64,000 nucleotides of DNA from Porites lobata (lineage: Eukaryota > Cnidaria > Anthozoa > Scleractinia > Poritidae): contig CALNXK010000079.1 of the NCBI GenBank assembly GCA_942486035.1, positions 1,187,001 through 1,251,000 of the forward strand, written 5' to 3'. The notes under the pieces are model-generated. The model was not told the DNA's origin. It did no database searches and was given only the letters and a program-made list of their open reading frames with translations. Positions 45,901-57,301 of the stretch are shown piece after piece. How positions within the stretch are numbered: the stretch's first letter is position 1; each line of letters starts with the position of its first letter. The position numbers were made by a program, and so were the translations under genes.

Positions 45901-48564
45901 CTATTGGAGGAAGAAGCTCCCATGAATGATTTTCGAAGAACAGTTCCCAGTGCCGAAATATACTGCGGCAAGTAAAATAGGTAATAGTGTCATTTCGTTG
46001 CTATGACAACTCCGATGCAGTTGCAACCCTGATCATAACAAATTTTCATCTTTATCTAATACAACTGTGGTGGCAATTTTTCCAAAACTTTGTTTATGGC
46101 AACGTTGTTTATGCTCAGACTTGGGAGGTATTGGCCCCGAAAAACTATATCGAGCCACCTTAAATCCAGAAATAAAAACAATGGATGTGGACCTTGTGGT
46201 CTTTGAAAAGACTGATTGGTGGTTTTCTAGCGAAAACTACTGACACAATTAATATTGTAACTGTGTAATAAACAACTTCTAAGAGGAGATGGGAGCAACA
46301 GTTAAAGTAAGAAGGTGGCAGAAAAACCCTTTTAACCCATTTATACTTCAGCTGCATATTACTGGAAGAACATAAAGATGCGAACCCCTCGAGATCTAAA
46401 ATCTGGAGACCTTTTTTACTCTCTTGCAATACCCTCCCCCCACACATCAATCACCCCCACCCTCGACATAACCACAATCTGAATTGGTGCCCAAATAATA
46501 TGGGTGTGGCTTAGGACATTAAAGTCTTATATGAAGTATATATAGAACATCAAAATTCACTTACAATGACTTACATGACAAAAAATGGACCTTTAGCAAT
46601 GACAAAAATGACGGCAGTGAAAACGTTGCTATTCTTTCAAACTTAATCGCGTCTATTTGGACTCGCTCAATATGTCAAATGCACCTGAGACTTTTCCTGG
46701 ACTTGAATTCTTAAGGACTTTACCCAGGTTATTTACCTAGTCAAGAGAAAAATGATAAAAGAATAATTGTTTTATCAAATTTTCTTTACTTAAAGTGGCA
46801 TTACTCCTTTTAATAAGGAACTGTATTGAGATAAGTTTGGAGATTTCATTTGGATATGGACATTGGTGCCTAAAGGGTTAAGAAATTTTAGTTTTCATTT
46901 GAGGGCAAAACTGGACTACTCAGAGTTGTAAACTTCTTAGCATAAGAGGCAGAACCAACAAACTAAATCTATACAGTTGTAGATGTACAATGTACATGTA
47001 TACGGTGCCACCTTTGGGATTGAGCAGGAAGGCCTCTTATCTGGCAGAGACTGGCCTCACCACTGAGCCATGGTTGGTCTCCAAACTGAGGTGAAGTGTT
47101 GGAAATTACATAAAATATGAAAAAAAAAGCTACATTTGAACCAAATATGGCTTTAACAGGTAGAAGCTTGAAAATTGTATTTTTAAAACCATTCATCATC
47201 ATGGGCTCCTTGCTCTGTCAAAATTTCTGATTCAATTAATTAACAATTCTTTCAGGGTATTGAATTCAAGCTCCCTAGGTACAAGGTTCCTCCAACAAAA
47301 GCATACTGCCTGGTTGACTATGCCACTTCAGTTGGTAAACAAGTCCAAACAGTTAAACAGCTGTATAAGGCTTATTATGTTGATGACAAGAGAATTGACT
47401 CGGTGGAGACTCTAAGAGAAATCGCCTTGAAGTGTGGCCTTGATCCTGAAGAGGCAGCAAGGTAACTCCTCACATATACACCTTTTGCCCTCCATCATCC
47501 GGAAATAAATTTTAGTTAGTGTAAAAATTTCAGTTGATATATTAAATGTGTAATCATTGAGAAATAATAATTTAAACAAACATCTTAATTTTTGTGTGGT
47601 CAATAAAGATTTCTACATACTAAAGATAGGGACATTCAATAATGGCAATAAATTTTCAACTTAATTGAAATGTTATAATCTCGAATAAGCATTCGAGAAA
47701 AAGAAGAAAGGTTATTGCTTAGTTTACAAATCGTTGAACGTAAACAAAAATCATATAAAAGGGCCATAGCAAAGGAAGGATTAAACTTGGTTGTTGCACA
47801 AAGTTTGTGACCGATAAATGTGACCTGCAATTATCCCCTCACGATGGCACTTATGTCCAGGATTGAACACACTAGCAAAAATTGGCTAGCAAATTGTTTT
47901 CGCGATTTTGGCAAAAAAGGTTTGAAGGGAACTGCTATCACAAATGTATAGAAAAAATAGCAAATAAATCAAGAATAACAATTTCAACAAGGACTGCAAG
48001 CTGTAGCAAAAATTTGTTGCAATTTTTGCAAAAGAATATGTCTAATAAAACCTGCTTACAGAAATGTAAAGAGGTCTGCAAAAATCGCAAAAGTAACAAG
48101 AAATTTCATTGCAACCAAAAAATATCCTGATGAATATCGCAAGAATAACGAGAATGACAAACTAAGCAAAAGTTCAGACTTATAAAGAAAAATCAGGTAA
48201 AGATCCCTTAAAACCTGTGGAAAAAATTCTGAATAGCTTTAAACCTTTTATTATTCTATTCAAAATTGACTCTTTTTTGTGCACCATGATACTAATTCTT
48301 AATAAATAGAATCAACAAAGTTATGGAAAAAATGCACGTGGAATCATGAAAGTTTTGTTTTGATGTTAATTTTTTAGGCACATCTCAGACCCTTCTGTAA
48401 CAGCGCTAGTGAAAGAAACAGACACAGAAGAACGAAAGGCTGGTCACACTTTTGTCCCCCACTATGACATCTGTATAAAAGGGAAACGTTCAAATCTATT
48501 GTCTTTTGTCGGGCCCCAGACTGCTGATACCTTCAAAGGCGCCTTTCAGCAGTTACTGGAATAG
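42979..48564 (+). CDS. FrnE/DSBA-like selenoprotein B (4 exons)
   Basis: Exons 42979-43049, 44209-44413, 47256-47461 and 48378-48564 join to 669 nt encoding 222 residues, with the same intron phases (2, 0, 2) as gene A and an identical 206-nt exon 3 length. It is a tandem paralogue of gene A (about 3.2 kb downstream, same strand) and a DSBA-like thioredoxin-fold protein. PTVLIKNTWDPL aligns with PSVLIDIVSDTI of A, and the next codon is again TGA, giving U22-P23-Q24-C25. YEGDHALEEAM follows. The loop GHTFVPHYDI keeps the cis-proline and FVGPQTADTF matches the family C-terminal motif. The start ATG has A at -3 and G at +4. Differences from A: Q for W in the redox motif and loss of the aspartate-containing strand end, suggesting altered redox potential or partner. 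No signal peptide is seen. Confidence 0.87.
43042..43044 (+). other. Sec (TGA) codon of gene B
   Basis: Codon 22 of exon 1, TTG-TGA-CCA-CA|gtgagt. The position relative to the donor and the following proline codon CCA are the same as in gene A. Confidence 0.85.
43580..43640. mobile_element. 61-bp miniature element with 10-bp TSD
   Basis: AGCCTGCGAAAA and TTTTCGCAGGCT are inverted ends, and TAAGTGTCAT is directly repeated at 43570-43579 and 43641-43650. The duplication length of 9-10 bases is typical of Mutator-like elements. It is in intron 1 of gene B. The intact duplication implies a fairly recent insertion. Confidence 0.85.
44532..46159. mobile_element. 1.63 kb TTAA-flanked palindrome in intron 2 of gene B
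   Basis: GGTGGCTCGATACAG and CTATATCGAGCCACC are the ends, each next to TTAA (44528-44531 and 46160-46163). The two halves mirror each other almost throughout, around about 45340, so each arm is roughly 800 bases with little unique centre. There is no transposase. It is a foldback element of a TTAA-using superfamily. Confidence 0.9.
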
Positions 48565-48909
48565 CCTGGAAACTAAATGAATGTAACGTTAGCTGAGGAT
48601 ATCTAAAACTTCAGTTGAACTAAATTCCCTGTAGCGACTACCCAAAATGCTAAGATTTAAAATATTATAGACCTTTCCAGGAGTTTTTTTATTCATCGAT
48701 ACTGCTGAAATTAGTAATCTTGCACAGTTTGAAAGTGTAATATGTTTGAAGCAAGCGAAGATATAACAATAGTTCCGTAAAGTGGTGTTGGTTGTGGTGG
48801 TGGTGGTGTTTCTTGAGGTGTAGGGTCCCTCTATGACAGAGGTTACAAAACTTGTTTGGTGATATAGAAGCTTATAGATGAATCAGAAGTTCAAAAACGT
48901 GATATCGAG

Positions 48910-48985
48910 ACAGTGTTTATGTAATGATGACGTCGGGAAAACATGAATCCTGATGTTTGATGAAATTGTAGGCATGAACCTGTGT
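48910..48985 (+). promoter_or_regulatory. SECIS-like element of gene B
   Basis: Core AUGA is at 48924-48927 and the partner UGAU at 48958-48961, giving a UGAU/UGAU quartet. The helix above is 10 pairs, 48929-48938 with 48948-48957 (seven Watson-Crick pairs and three G-U). The apical loop at 48939-48947 is AAACATGAA and begins with the required adenines, as in form 1 SECIS. AUGA to AA spacing is 10-11 bases. Below the core, GTTTATG (48915-48921) pairs with CATGAAC (48973-48979), with GACA/TGTC further out. It lies about 360 bases after the stop. Confidence 0.85.
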
Positions 48986-49053
48986 CAATCACGTGTAGGA
49001 TGAGAAAACCGTGTTACGGTAGAGTCCAATTTGTGTTATGTTTACTACAAAAT

Positions 49054-49059
49054 ATTAAA
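49054..49059 (+). terminator. Possible poly(A) signal, gene B
   Basis: ATTAAA, the common variant hexamer, lies about 70 bases beyond the SECIS-like hairpin and just before the dispersed repeat at 49071. No AATAAA is seen between the stop and this point. Confidence 0.45.
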
Positions 49060-49070
49060 ATGTAGAGAAT

Positions 49071-49961
49071 ACTTCATGGAAAGTGCTGGCGTGTGGTATT
49101 TACGCACGAGTTGTTGACGTATCAGAAATCGAACGAGTGAGCGCAGCGAACGAGTAAGATTTCTGATACAAAAACAAAGAGTGCGTAAATACCGTACAAA
49201 GCACTTTCCATGTGGTATTATGTTTATTATATACGTACTGAGACATTCATCATTTTGGCGGCCTTATTATTTAAAATCTTTCAAAAATGCTAAAATTTGC
49301 CGCTGCACACTTTCCGCAAAATGACAACGAAAACGATGTATCAGCTTTTTAGTAAAAACGTTTGTTAAAAACATAAATGACGGTAAGGATATGAGGTAAT
49401 CCAAGAACTATAAGTAATCTTAACTGTTTGTTCTCAATGCACAATTGAAAATGAGTGAATTTAAGTAAAATGGCCGGTTTCAATATATTAGCTTAAGCTT
49501 AAATGAAAGGCAAAGTAGCTCCGACAAAAAGCAGAACGAAAGCTTACGTCTCGTTCTGTTTTTCCGTTTCCGCTGTTGTTTCGCCGGCTCTCTACCGTTT
49601 TCTTTATCGACAGTGAAACAAACCAAACTATTCCACTCCATTTCCGCAATGTTTTTCACTTTTTTAGCGAGAAAAACTGTTTGAGTAAAACTTTTCTCGT
49701 TGAATGTGTGCGAAGCGGCGCTGCAAGCTGCAATAAAAGGCGGGAATTTTGGCGCGAAACTCACACACCTCTGTGGCTTCTGATTGGACGTATCATTTTC
49801 CTCACTCGTGAAAAAACATCGTTCGCGATTCTGATTGGACGTATCATTTTTTTCACGTTTGAAAACCATCGTTCGCTGCTCTGATTGGCTAGAACTAATT
49901 TGCGTACGAAAATTTACGACATAGCTTCTTGGTGAGTGTTTCTCAGTATGTATATGATAAA
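49071..49961. mobile_element. Dispersed repeat, copy 2
   Basis: Homologous to 14968-15818 and in the same orientation. The inner inverted ends TTTATTATATACGTACTG (49223) and CAGTATGTATATGATAAA (ends 49961) are conserved. The left part is itself partly palindromic (CATGGAAAGTGC and GCACTTTCCATG). It abuts the end of gene B. Confidence 0.75.
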
Positions 49962-50300
49962 GACCTTTCCCGCATTCCCGTAAACAAAGGCACTAACGCG
50001 AGGCTCGGGTGGACAAAATACAACACTTCGCATGAAAATAGGCCATTTACAGCAAACCATTCACGTGGTACAAAACCGCCATGCTGGAGAGCAAAAGTCG
50101 CACTGGGACGAGACAAACAAAGGAAATTACCATTTATAATTATGTATGCCCTTATTTGTCTTGTCCCACTGCGACTTTTGCTCTCCAGCATTGCGGTTTG
50201 TACCTCCTGAATGGCTGGCTGCAAAGGGCCTATTCACCCGAGGAACCTCGATCTGATTTCTCTCTGTTTGCTCACTGGAGGGGAATGCGGGAAAGGTCTA
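49961..50300. mobile_element. 340-bp palindromic MITE
   Basis: AGACCTTTCCCGCATTCCC at the left mirrors GGGAATGCGGGAAAGGTCT at the right. Inner blocks GGTACAAAACCGCCATGCTG and CAGCATTGCGGTTTGTACC, and GAGCAAAAGTCGCA and TGCGACTTTTGCTC, continue the symmetry. It directly joins the dispersed repeat. Confidence 0.85.
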
Positions 50301-50382
50301 TAGCCAATCATTTACGTGCGATGTGCCTCTTAGATCCATTGTAATTACTACTGATGTTCTATACAGATAAATTTCTGATCAT

Positions 50383-51450
50383 GTCATGAGGACTACAGAG
50401 AAAACAGTTCAATCTTTAGTCTGAGAAATTCACGACCAGAAATTGAGTCTGTTTACATCATTTCTAGAAACGTTAAGAGGCAGGAGGTACACCAGTATCT
50501 CGCCATTTGCTAAACCAAATAAAACCACTTTAGCAAAGACTTTTGTTACTGTTGTTTCATTGAGTTTTTGAAGTGATATTTGCCTTATTGGTACTCAGTA
50601 ATTTCGCGAAAATAAATCCTACGACACTCATATAGAAAATTCAAATTACAGAAAAAATATATTAACTTGAAATAGCAACAACATCTATAGGATATGTATC
50701 GACAATATATCTTGCTAACTGGTTATACTGGTAAGCTCCGTTTTGTATCTTCAGTAAGTGAAATAACGTTAATTGTAAAGCTTTCACACATTGCTCTTCC
50801 ATTTTAACTAGAAATTTGAAACCTTTCATACTTGCTTGAATGTGACGTTAGTGATTTCTTCACTAAAGCTAATTCAAAGCACAAGCATGAGACCAGGTTT
50901 TTTTCGTCTGGAAATTATTATGTCCAAACTTCAAGACTGAATCAAAAATAAAACCCCGCGAAATACTCTCTCGCCAACACCACGAAATTAAATACTCGCG
51001 AAATTAAGTGCCAATAACTATAAAAGTAGTTTAGTTTTGAAATTTACCTGACCAAGAGACATCGAGGAATTGAAACTTCATGACCAAGTCCCGCTGGCCC
51101 TAGGGATATTCGCTATAATGGACTATCGAGGAAGTTCCGCCCGAAAGGAGTACCTTTTTAGAGTAAAGGTGGATAAAGGCACGAGAAAGTAAGGCATTTA
51201 TTTTTAAAGCTTCTTTGAAATTACATCGGAGAGAAGCAACAACCAGCTGGAGGTTAATGACAAAAACGTTCGTTGGACGATAGGAAGGGGATTCAGTGAA
51301 AGGTGTATTCAGTTGAAGTATATGCAAGGGGACTGAATATTTGCGATGAAAAAGGCTAAGGTTTGGGCTGCGGGACGAAGCATGCGCATCCCAAAAAGTA
51401 ACAGCCGCGGAAGTTCTAAAAAACCTATTTGGTTAGCCAAGAGTCCGTCC
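50383..51450. repeat. Orphan copy of the GPCR 3' flank
   Basis: This stretch is homologous to DNA downstream of the intact GPCR (59273-60000) and of its pseudocopy (61680-62260). It shares CATGTCATGA near the start, TCTGAGAAATTCAC, AATAAAACCACTTTAG, and the GATATTCxCTATAATGGACTA and AAGTTCCGCCCGAAxGG blocks. No GPCR coding exon is attached, so either it was deleted or only the flank was copied. Confidence 0.7.
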
Positions 51451-52079
51451 GTGTTAGGATCCAGAGCACCGTTAAAACCTGCCGTGGATGAATTTTTAGC
51501 GCTTAGTGTAACATGTATGAAGTATATGTCTCGGTCTTTCAAGTTTGTTTAAAAATCGACTGAAACAGACTTAAGAAAACTGGTCAGAATCGGCTTGTAA
51601 CAGTTAAGGGCTTGACCCACGGCGGCGCGGAGTATCCTTTAGAAAAACGTTTTGAGCACCTCCTTCCAGCTGGTGCTAGCAGCATATAGGAAAAAAAAAT
51701 AGGAAAAAAAACGAAGTCTTTCAAAAAAGGGAATTAAATCTCAAACCAAAGTGCAGTGTTTACTCCGATTTTTCCACACGTATACACGCGAAGGCCGGGA
51801 TCATGGCTGCGGAACTCGGCTTTACCACTAAGAGAAATGTTTACCTCGACACACTGACAGAAATCAGAAATTTATAGAAGTCACTTTCGGAGAAATGATT
51901 TAGGAGACGGTACGGGGTAGGGTAGACTTGAAAAACTATGCGTGCCCCCCGGGAAAATCACAAGTCCCTGGTTTGAAATAAATTGCGTCATCCTCAGGAT
52001 TGTATGGGCAACCTATAGAGAGTGGGGACGGAATAATCGCAGTCAAGGAAGAGCTAGAGTATCATAGAGATTTTTGTTC

Positions 52080-52245
52080 TTGGGGACCGGTCATTACTTA
52101 TCGTCCGGGGGGCAGGGGGAGCGGAGGATTTTAGAGGGGATCACTTGATTTTTAGGAGAACAAAAGGGGGGATCAGTCGTAACTGAAAACCCAAAAGGGG
52201 GGATCACTGAAAACTTTGGAAGAATTCAGAGGGGGGACCACTCAA
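52080..52245. repeat. G-rich repeat tract
   Basis: The unit AAAAGGGGGGATCA recurs about four times with GGGGGGCAGGGGGAGCGGAGG upstream. Multiple G runs of five or more could form quadruplex structures on the plus strand. It is probably part of a transposon. Confidence 0.7.
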
Positions 52246-52379
52246 ATTTGTGCGTTAGTGCAGACAATGGTGGCCCGGTTGCTCGAGGTAAGGAGCCGTT
52301 TCTCTGTAGTTTTTTCTGTCCTGATTAACTGAAATCTCGAGCTTTCGTTAAGATTTGTTTTCAGTTTTTTCCTCATAAC

Positions 52380-54640
52380 CTTTACAGATCCGGCACCACA
52401 ATGTATAGGTAAGATTTCCATACAACCCCAAACATTTGTTATATGTGTTAAATAATATAAGCTTGCTGCATGGATAATAAATGTAGAGGTTTGGATGCAA
52501 GGGATCTTTTGATGTTGTGTTTGCCACTTATAGATCCAGCAAGTTTTGTCTACTTTTGTAGGCACTCATGGTTTTAGGTGTCGGCTGCTGAATGTAGTCT
52601 TTTCTTTTTTTCTCTATAACAACTATTATAACAACCTCATATGCATAAAAATAGATGGTAAAAAGAAGGATGAGTGAGGGTGCAAAGAGAGAAGAACTGA
52701 GTCTTTATGCCAGGCTGGCTCCCTGCTGAAGGTATAATATAAAATACAACATGTAAAGGTTTCATAAAACTGGTACATCATTTTTATGTTGTATGTCTTT
52801 TAGACTGTGAGCAGTCTCTCTTCAGCTCAAAAATCTGTAAGCGAGAGTATTTGAGCAGCGAAGTCCCGTGAGTTGTGAGGGTGCAAATTCGAATACGCTG
52901 CTTACTCTTCCTTACAGATTTTTGAGCAAAAGAGAGACTGCTTGCAGTCTATATGTCTTTCAGTGTCTGCAAACTTTTCTGTTGTTTTCTGACAGGTTGA
53001 ATTGAAGGAACAATACTACTAGCAATCATGAATTATCTTTTAAGATGTCTGGATGACCTTGCTATGGAATTAATTAATAGTAGGGAAAATAATGTACAAG
53101 CTTGACAAATAGTGCAAGTTCTATATTTTGGGGCAAGGGAGCACTTATTTATTTATTCATTAACTATTTTTTATACTTTTGTTAAACTATGTGGCTGACA
53201 AAGCATTTGGGATTTGAAATTTGAGGAGTACTGGGAAGAGTGTGATCAACTGAGTGACACACATGTTATTGTACACAATACATTAATATTAATTTGTCTC
53301 CTTCTGGATGCTTTCCTTGATATTGCCTCTTTCAAGCCATGCCATGAATTCGAATGAATAGATACATTGATTCAGTCACACACACTGTTTTATTGTTCCA
53401 GAATGTCTCTCTCAATGCAACCCATGCAGATGCATGAATTGATTAACTCACCAATAAAAGAAACTTGACCTAATTAAGAGGTCAAGGTGTGACCAAACGA
53501 AGTTCATATTGATTTTTATTTTAATTTGATACTGCCATTTTTAACTTAAAGCCTTCCTCAATTAAGGTCATATGCTCAATACTGATCAGCTTAACGGATA
53601 ATAACAGCCTAAATCTCCTGTGATGTCTTAGTGGTTGCACGAGACCTACCGTGATCAATCATAATGTGCAGGCCAACATGTGAGTTTATTAGATTATTTA
53701 AAGGGAAAGATTGGGGTGTCATGGTGGTTGCCTTAAAAGCAAACGGTTACACAAACTTGCTCTGCCTGCAGACTCGGCTTTAAGAGCATTAGAATGCAAC
53801 ATTAAAATCAATAAAGTCAATGTTTAAACATGTTGAAATGCAAATAGGTGCTCACTTTACTATTGTCTGTACTATACTTCTGATTGGTTTAGCCAGCAAA
53901 ATTCAAGAAAACTTTGCAAAGCAGCATGTATATGAATCATTATAACAAGTTCTTATGAGTCTGAATAAAACAGATATCCCATGTCAGGAACTTAAAATTA
54001 ACGTAAAGTTTTCTTCAATTGGCAATTGTTTGCAGCTCTCATGATTGGTTGAAACATTTTAACACAAAGAAAATACCCCTTAAAATGGGTATGGATTTGT
54101 TTTTCTGAAAATATGGTTAGAAACTTTTCAAACAAACTGAGCTATTCATCTGCTTAACATAGGATGTAACTTTTAATATGGAGTCCGCTTAAATGTACAG
54201 GTTTCGCCATACACTATAGAAAAAGAGTAATTAGGTTTCTGTGTGGAAGGGGGGTATAAAAAATAAGACACAACTCAGCAAGAAGCTATACACAGTTTGA
54301 ACTTATTGCAGTAGTTTTTATTCTTCATACTTTTGAGAGCTTTCTATAACGAAAAAAAAAAACACTACATTCAGCAGCCGACACCTGAAACCATAAGTGC
54401 TTACTAAAATAGAGAAAACTTGCTGGATCCATAAGTGGCAAACACAACATCAAAAGGTCCTATGCATCCATGAATGCCTGAAGCTTGAATTATGCTGTGG
54501 TACGATTTGCAGTCAAACCCCTACATTTATTATACATGCAGCAAGCTTATATTATTTAACACACATACCAAATATTTGGGGTTGTATGGAGATCTTACCT
54601 ACACAATGTGGTGCAGGATCTGTAAAGATTAATTATTACA
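52380..54640. mobile_element. Inverted pair of about 250-bp repeats
   Basis: The arm at 52380-52600 (AATAATATAAGCTTGCTGCATG, ACATTTGTTATATGTGTT, GTGTCGGCTGCTGAATGTAG) recurs inverted at 54363-54640 (CTACATTCAGCAGCCGACAC at 54366). The left arm lacks about 55 bases present in the right. Arms about 1.8 kb apart suggest a long-TIR element or two insertions in opposite orientation. The interior shows no coding signal. Confidence 0.65.
52801..52952. mobile_element. 152-bp palindromic MITE
   Basis: TAGACTGTGAGCAGTCTCTC and GAGAGACTGCTTGCAGTCTA are inverted ends. CTCAAAAATCTGTAAG and CTTACAGATTTTTGAG form the inner arms. It lies inside the larger inverted pair. Confidence 0.85.
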
Positions 54641-54959
54641 GGTCTATGCGGAAAATATGAGGCTTGGTAAAACCACATAAAGTAAATAAACTCCAGATGA
54701 GATTATCATACTGTCGTATTTATTTCTACACCATTTGCAACATGAAAAAACACAAATAAACAAGTAAACTTTTACAAGCAAAAATCGTTTTCAGGTTACA
54801 CACTCAGTGGTCTTTGTAGCTCTAGTGTTTTAGCCTCGTGAGTAACTAATGCGTTAGATCGGTGTTTTGCCAGTCTTTTTTAAGAGTAAGAACCTTTCAG
54901 AATTCGGCAAAATCCTAGGGTCCATTTTTTTGAAGGTAAGAAAAGACTTCAAAGTATTC

Positions 54960-55290
54960 AAAAGAGCGTTTTCCGATTAACTTTACTGAGCAGTATTTTT
55001 CGCTCGATGGAATGTTGACAATTACAGTTTAATTTACCGATGTCCGTATAAAGCGGGTTAATTTTAGAGAAAATATATGAGCTTTTTGTCGGGACAAACG
55101 AAACTGTTCGTATAAAGCGGGTGTCCGTAGAGCGGGGTTCCACTGTATATGTATAAATCGCTCAAATTGTATGCTGATTTGTTGTGTAGAAGCAATGTCA
55201 AAATTACCGATGTCCGTTAAAACTGTTAATTTTAGAAAAAGATAAAACGAAAGTTCGAAAAAAGTAGAGCGGGGTTCCACTGTAAAAATC
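54960..55290. repeat. AGCGGGGTTCCACTGTA repeat remnants
   Basis: The motif AGAGCGGGGTTCCACTGTA occurs twice (about 55130-55147 and 55265-55284) with a repeated segment GTCCGTATAAAGCGGGT-like around them. This sequence style is that of MITE ends of the Tc1/mariner kind, but the opposite end was not found. Confidence 0.5.
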
Positions 55291-56374
55291 GCTCAAAATG
55301 TAAAAATCTAAAAATAAAAAACTGAAATAATAAATAATGAAACCTAAAAAAGTCCAAAAAATAAATGAAAAATAAAACTGAAATAATAATAATATAGGAC
55401 CTCGTTTACGTATACAACACAGCTATCACTCACTTTTTCTCCTTCTTTAACAGAAAATCAGTTGTAATTCTTAAAGTAACTCTTTTGTTCATGTTAAAAT
55501 CAGTTTGTGATCATATGATGCAGCCATATTTACAGTTGTACTTAAAGCCGGAATATCACCTTAAGCCACTCTAAAATGACATTTCAATTTCATTTCGTTT
55601 ACCATTTACATCTCCTCAGAATTCTTTTTATAAATCATACAGGCATATATTATCATAACGCCAAAGATAAAAGTTTAGTAAAAACTGAACCAATAAAAAC
55701 GAAGGATGTTACGAGTTAAAAGCGTTTAATAGGTTTCTTTTTTTCAACTTTCGGCTGCTTTGACTCCGAATAATATAGTCAGTCACTAGATCATAAGCGA
55801 CGGAGATATTTATAGCCTCAATGGAAGCACTATTAATCCTTATCAATGGAGCTGAATGACTTCAGCGCCGCTTACGACTCCGATTGCCTCGCTGGTGATG
55901 TGACAAATAAAGCCCATTTGTAAAGTTTTAATTTGTGTAGTTTTCATTACACTGCGTGCAGCCCCGGTTTGCACTGAAATCAGGTGTAAAAAACTTAACT
56001 ATTCAGTCAGTGGATAAAACCCACTGAAAATCACTATCTGGAAAGGCGTTATTATGTTTTCCAAACACTTACTGCGGAGAGTGATATCCACCTTTTGAAC
56101 CGGGAAACTAGATATGGGATATGAATAAATCTCTTCCGTACCACGAGAAAGGAAATCCTGGGTACTGAATTCCAGTGGGGCAAAATGAAAGATAAAGGGT
56201 CTCGGTTTAGCCTGTCAATGAGATCGTAATAGGTAGGTTATAATAGTTACTGCGCTTTTCAAAAACACGCGGTCTCTGAAGTTCAAAAGCCAACTGACGT
56301 TTGCGTTTTTTGCTGCCGCCAATCATCTTAGCGGACCTCTTAGGAAACAGAACTTTACTTACATGATACCGGTT

Positions 56375-56560
56375 CGAGATCTCGTACTAGAGTGAAATTG
56401 TTGCCCCGGTACAACAACTGGGGCCGGTGAACTCACGCCGGCATGACATTTTGTGGTGGTATCATGTAAACAAATGTAGAGCCACGAGAGGGAACCGCAG
56501 TGAACTCACTCCGGCGCGAAAGTCGCCCCGGTGTCATGTAAAAAGCCCCCTAGAGGTCGA
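56375..56560. repeat. Insert with CCCCGGTxxCATGTAAA motifs
   Basis: GAACTCAC-xCCGGC, GCCCCGGT and ATGTAAA motifs repeat in direct orientation (about 56395-56475 and 56485-56545). The block is GC-richer than its AT-rich surroundings and is absent from the homologous GPCR flank at about 61100, so it is an insertion. Confidence 0.5.
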
Positions 56561-57301
56561 GTGTTTGTGAAAAACCCAGTAAAATTTGGCTATTTCAGCA
56601 ATTTGTGGTACTAACATTTTTTTTACTGGGGAAAAAAAAACTTAAAATTATCACTTTCAAATTAATTTTCCCTTTGCTTAAAACATTACATGCACGGTAC
56701 TTATTTGGCCGCTTCAAAACCATTGCATGATGACAAAAAATATAGTTTTTATTCTGTAGGATTTATTTACCAGACTTACACAACAAAAAAAGGAGACTGA
56801 ATTAATATGCATGTAAATTCCGATCAAAAACGTTTATTATTATTGCCTTTTTTTCATTATTATCGGTTACCATTTTACCGTTTGAAGGCTGATAATGAAA
56901 AGTTATACAATCGCCTTTTTTTACGCGAGATCAAAGAGAAGTGGACAAGTTCCGCGCGCGTTAACTGAATGGACTGAACTGAAGGGTGCCTTGAATACAG
57001 TTGAAACATCGCTGGGCACCGTATATGGTATGTTGACGTATATCCAGCAGTGTGGATCAAAAATACGAGAAATCAATAAAACGTCTTCCCACTTCAAAAG
57101 TACGGGTGTTTTTTTTTGGAACCGCTGAAAATGTATAAAATTTGTTAAGGTCATCATATGGTGAATATGCAAAGCAACTTTGTCGATGTTTGTGGACTTA
57201 GTCTTCAAAGTCAGCTGTACATAGAATGCCTCGATGCGGTGTTGTTCTTTGAAGACTTTCCTTGATTATGGTTTTAATGTGGTTGACGCGTCAGAAAAAT
57301 C

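Noticed and set aside
49576..50344. Overlapping frames of 87-129 residues on both strands
   Set aside because: They run across the dispersed repeat and the palindromic MITE, show mirrored sequence and have no domain.
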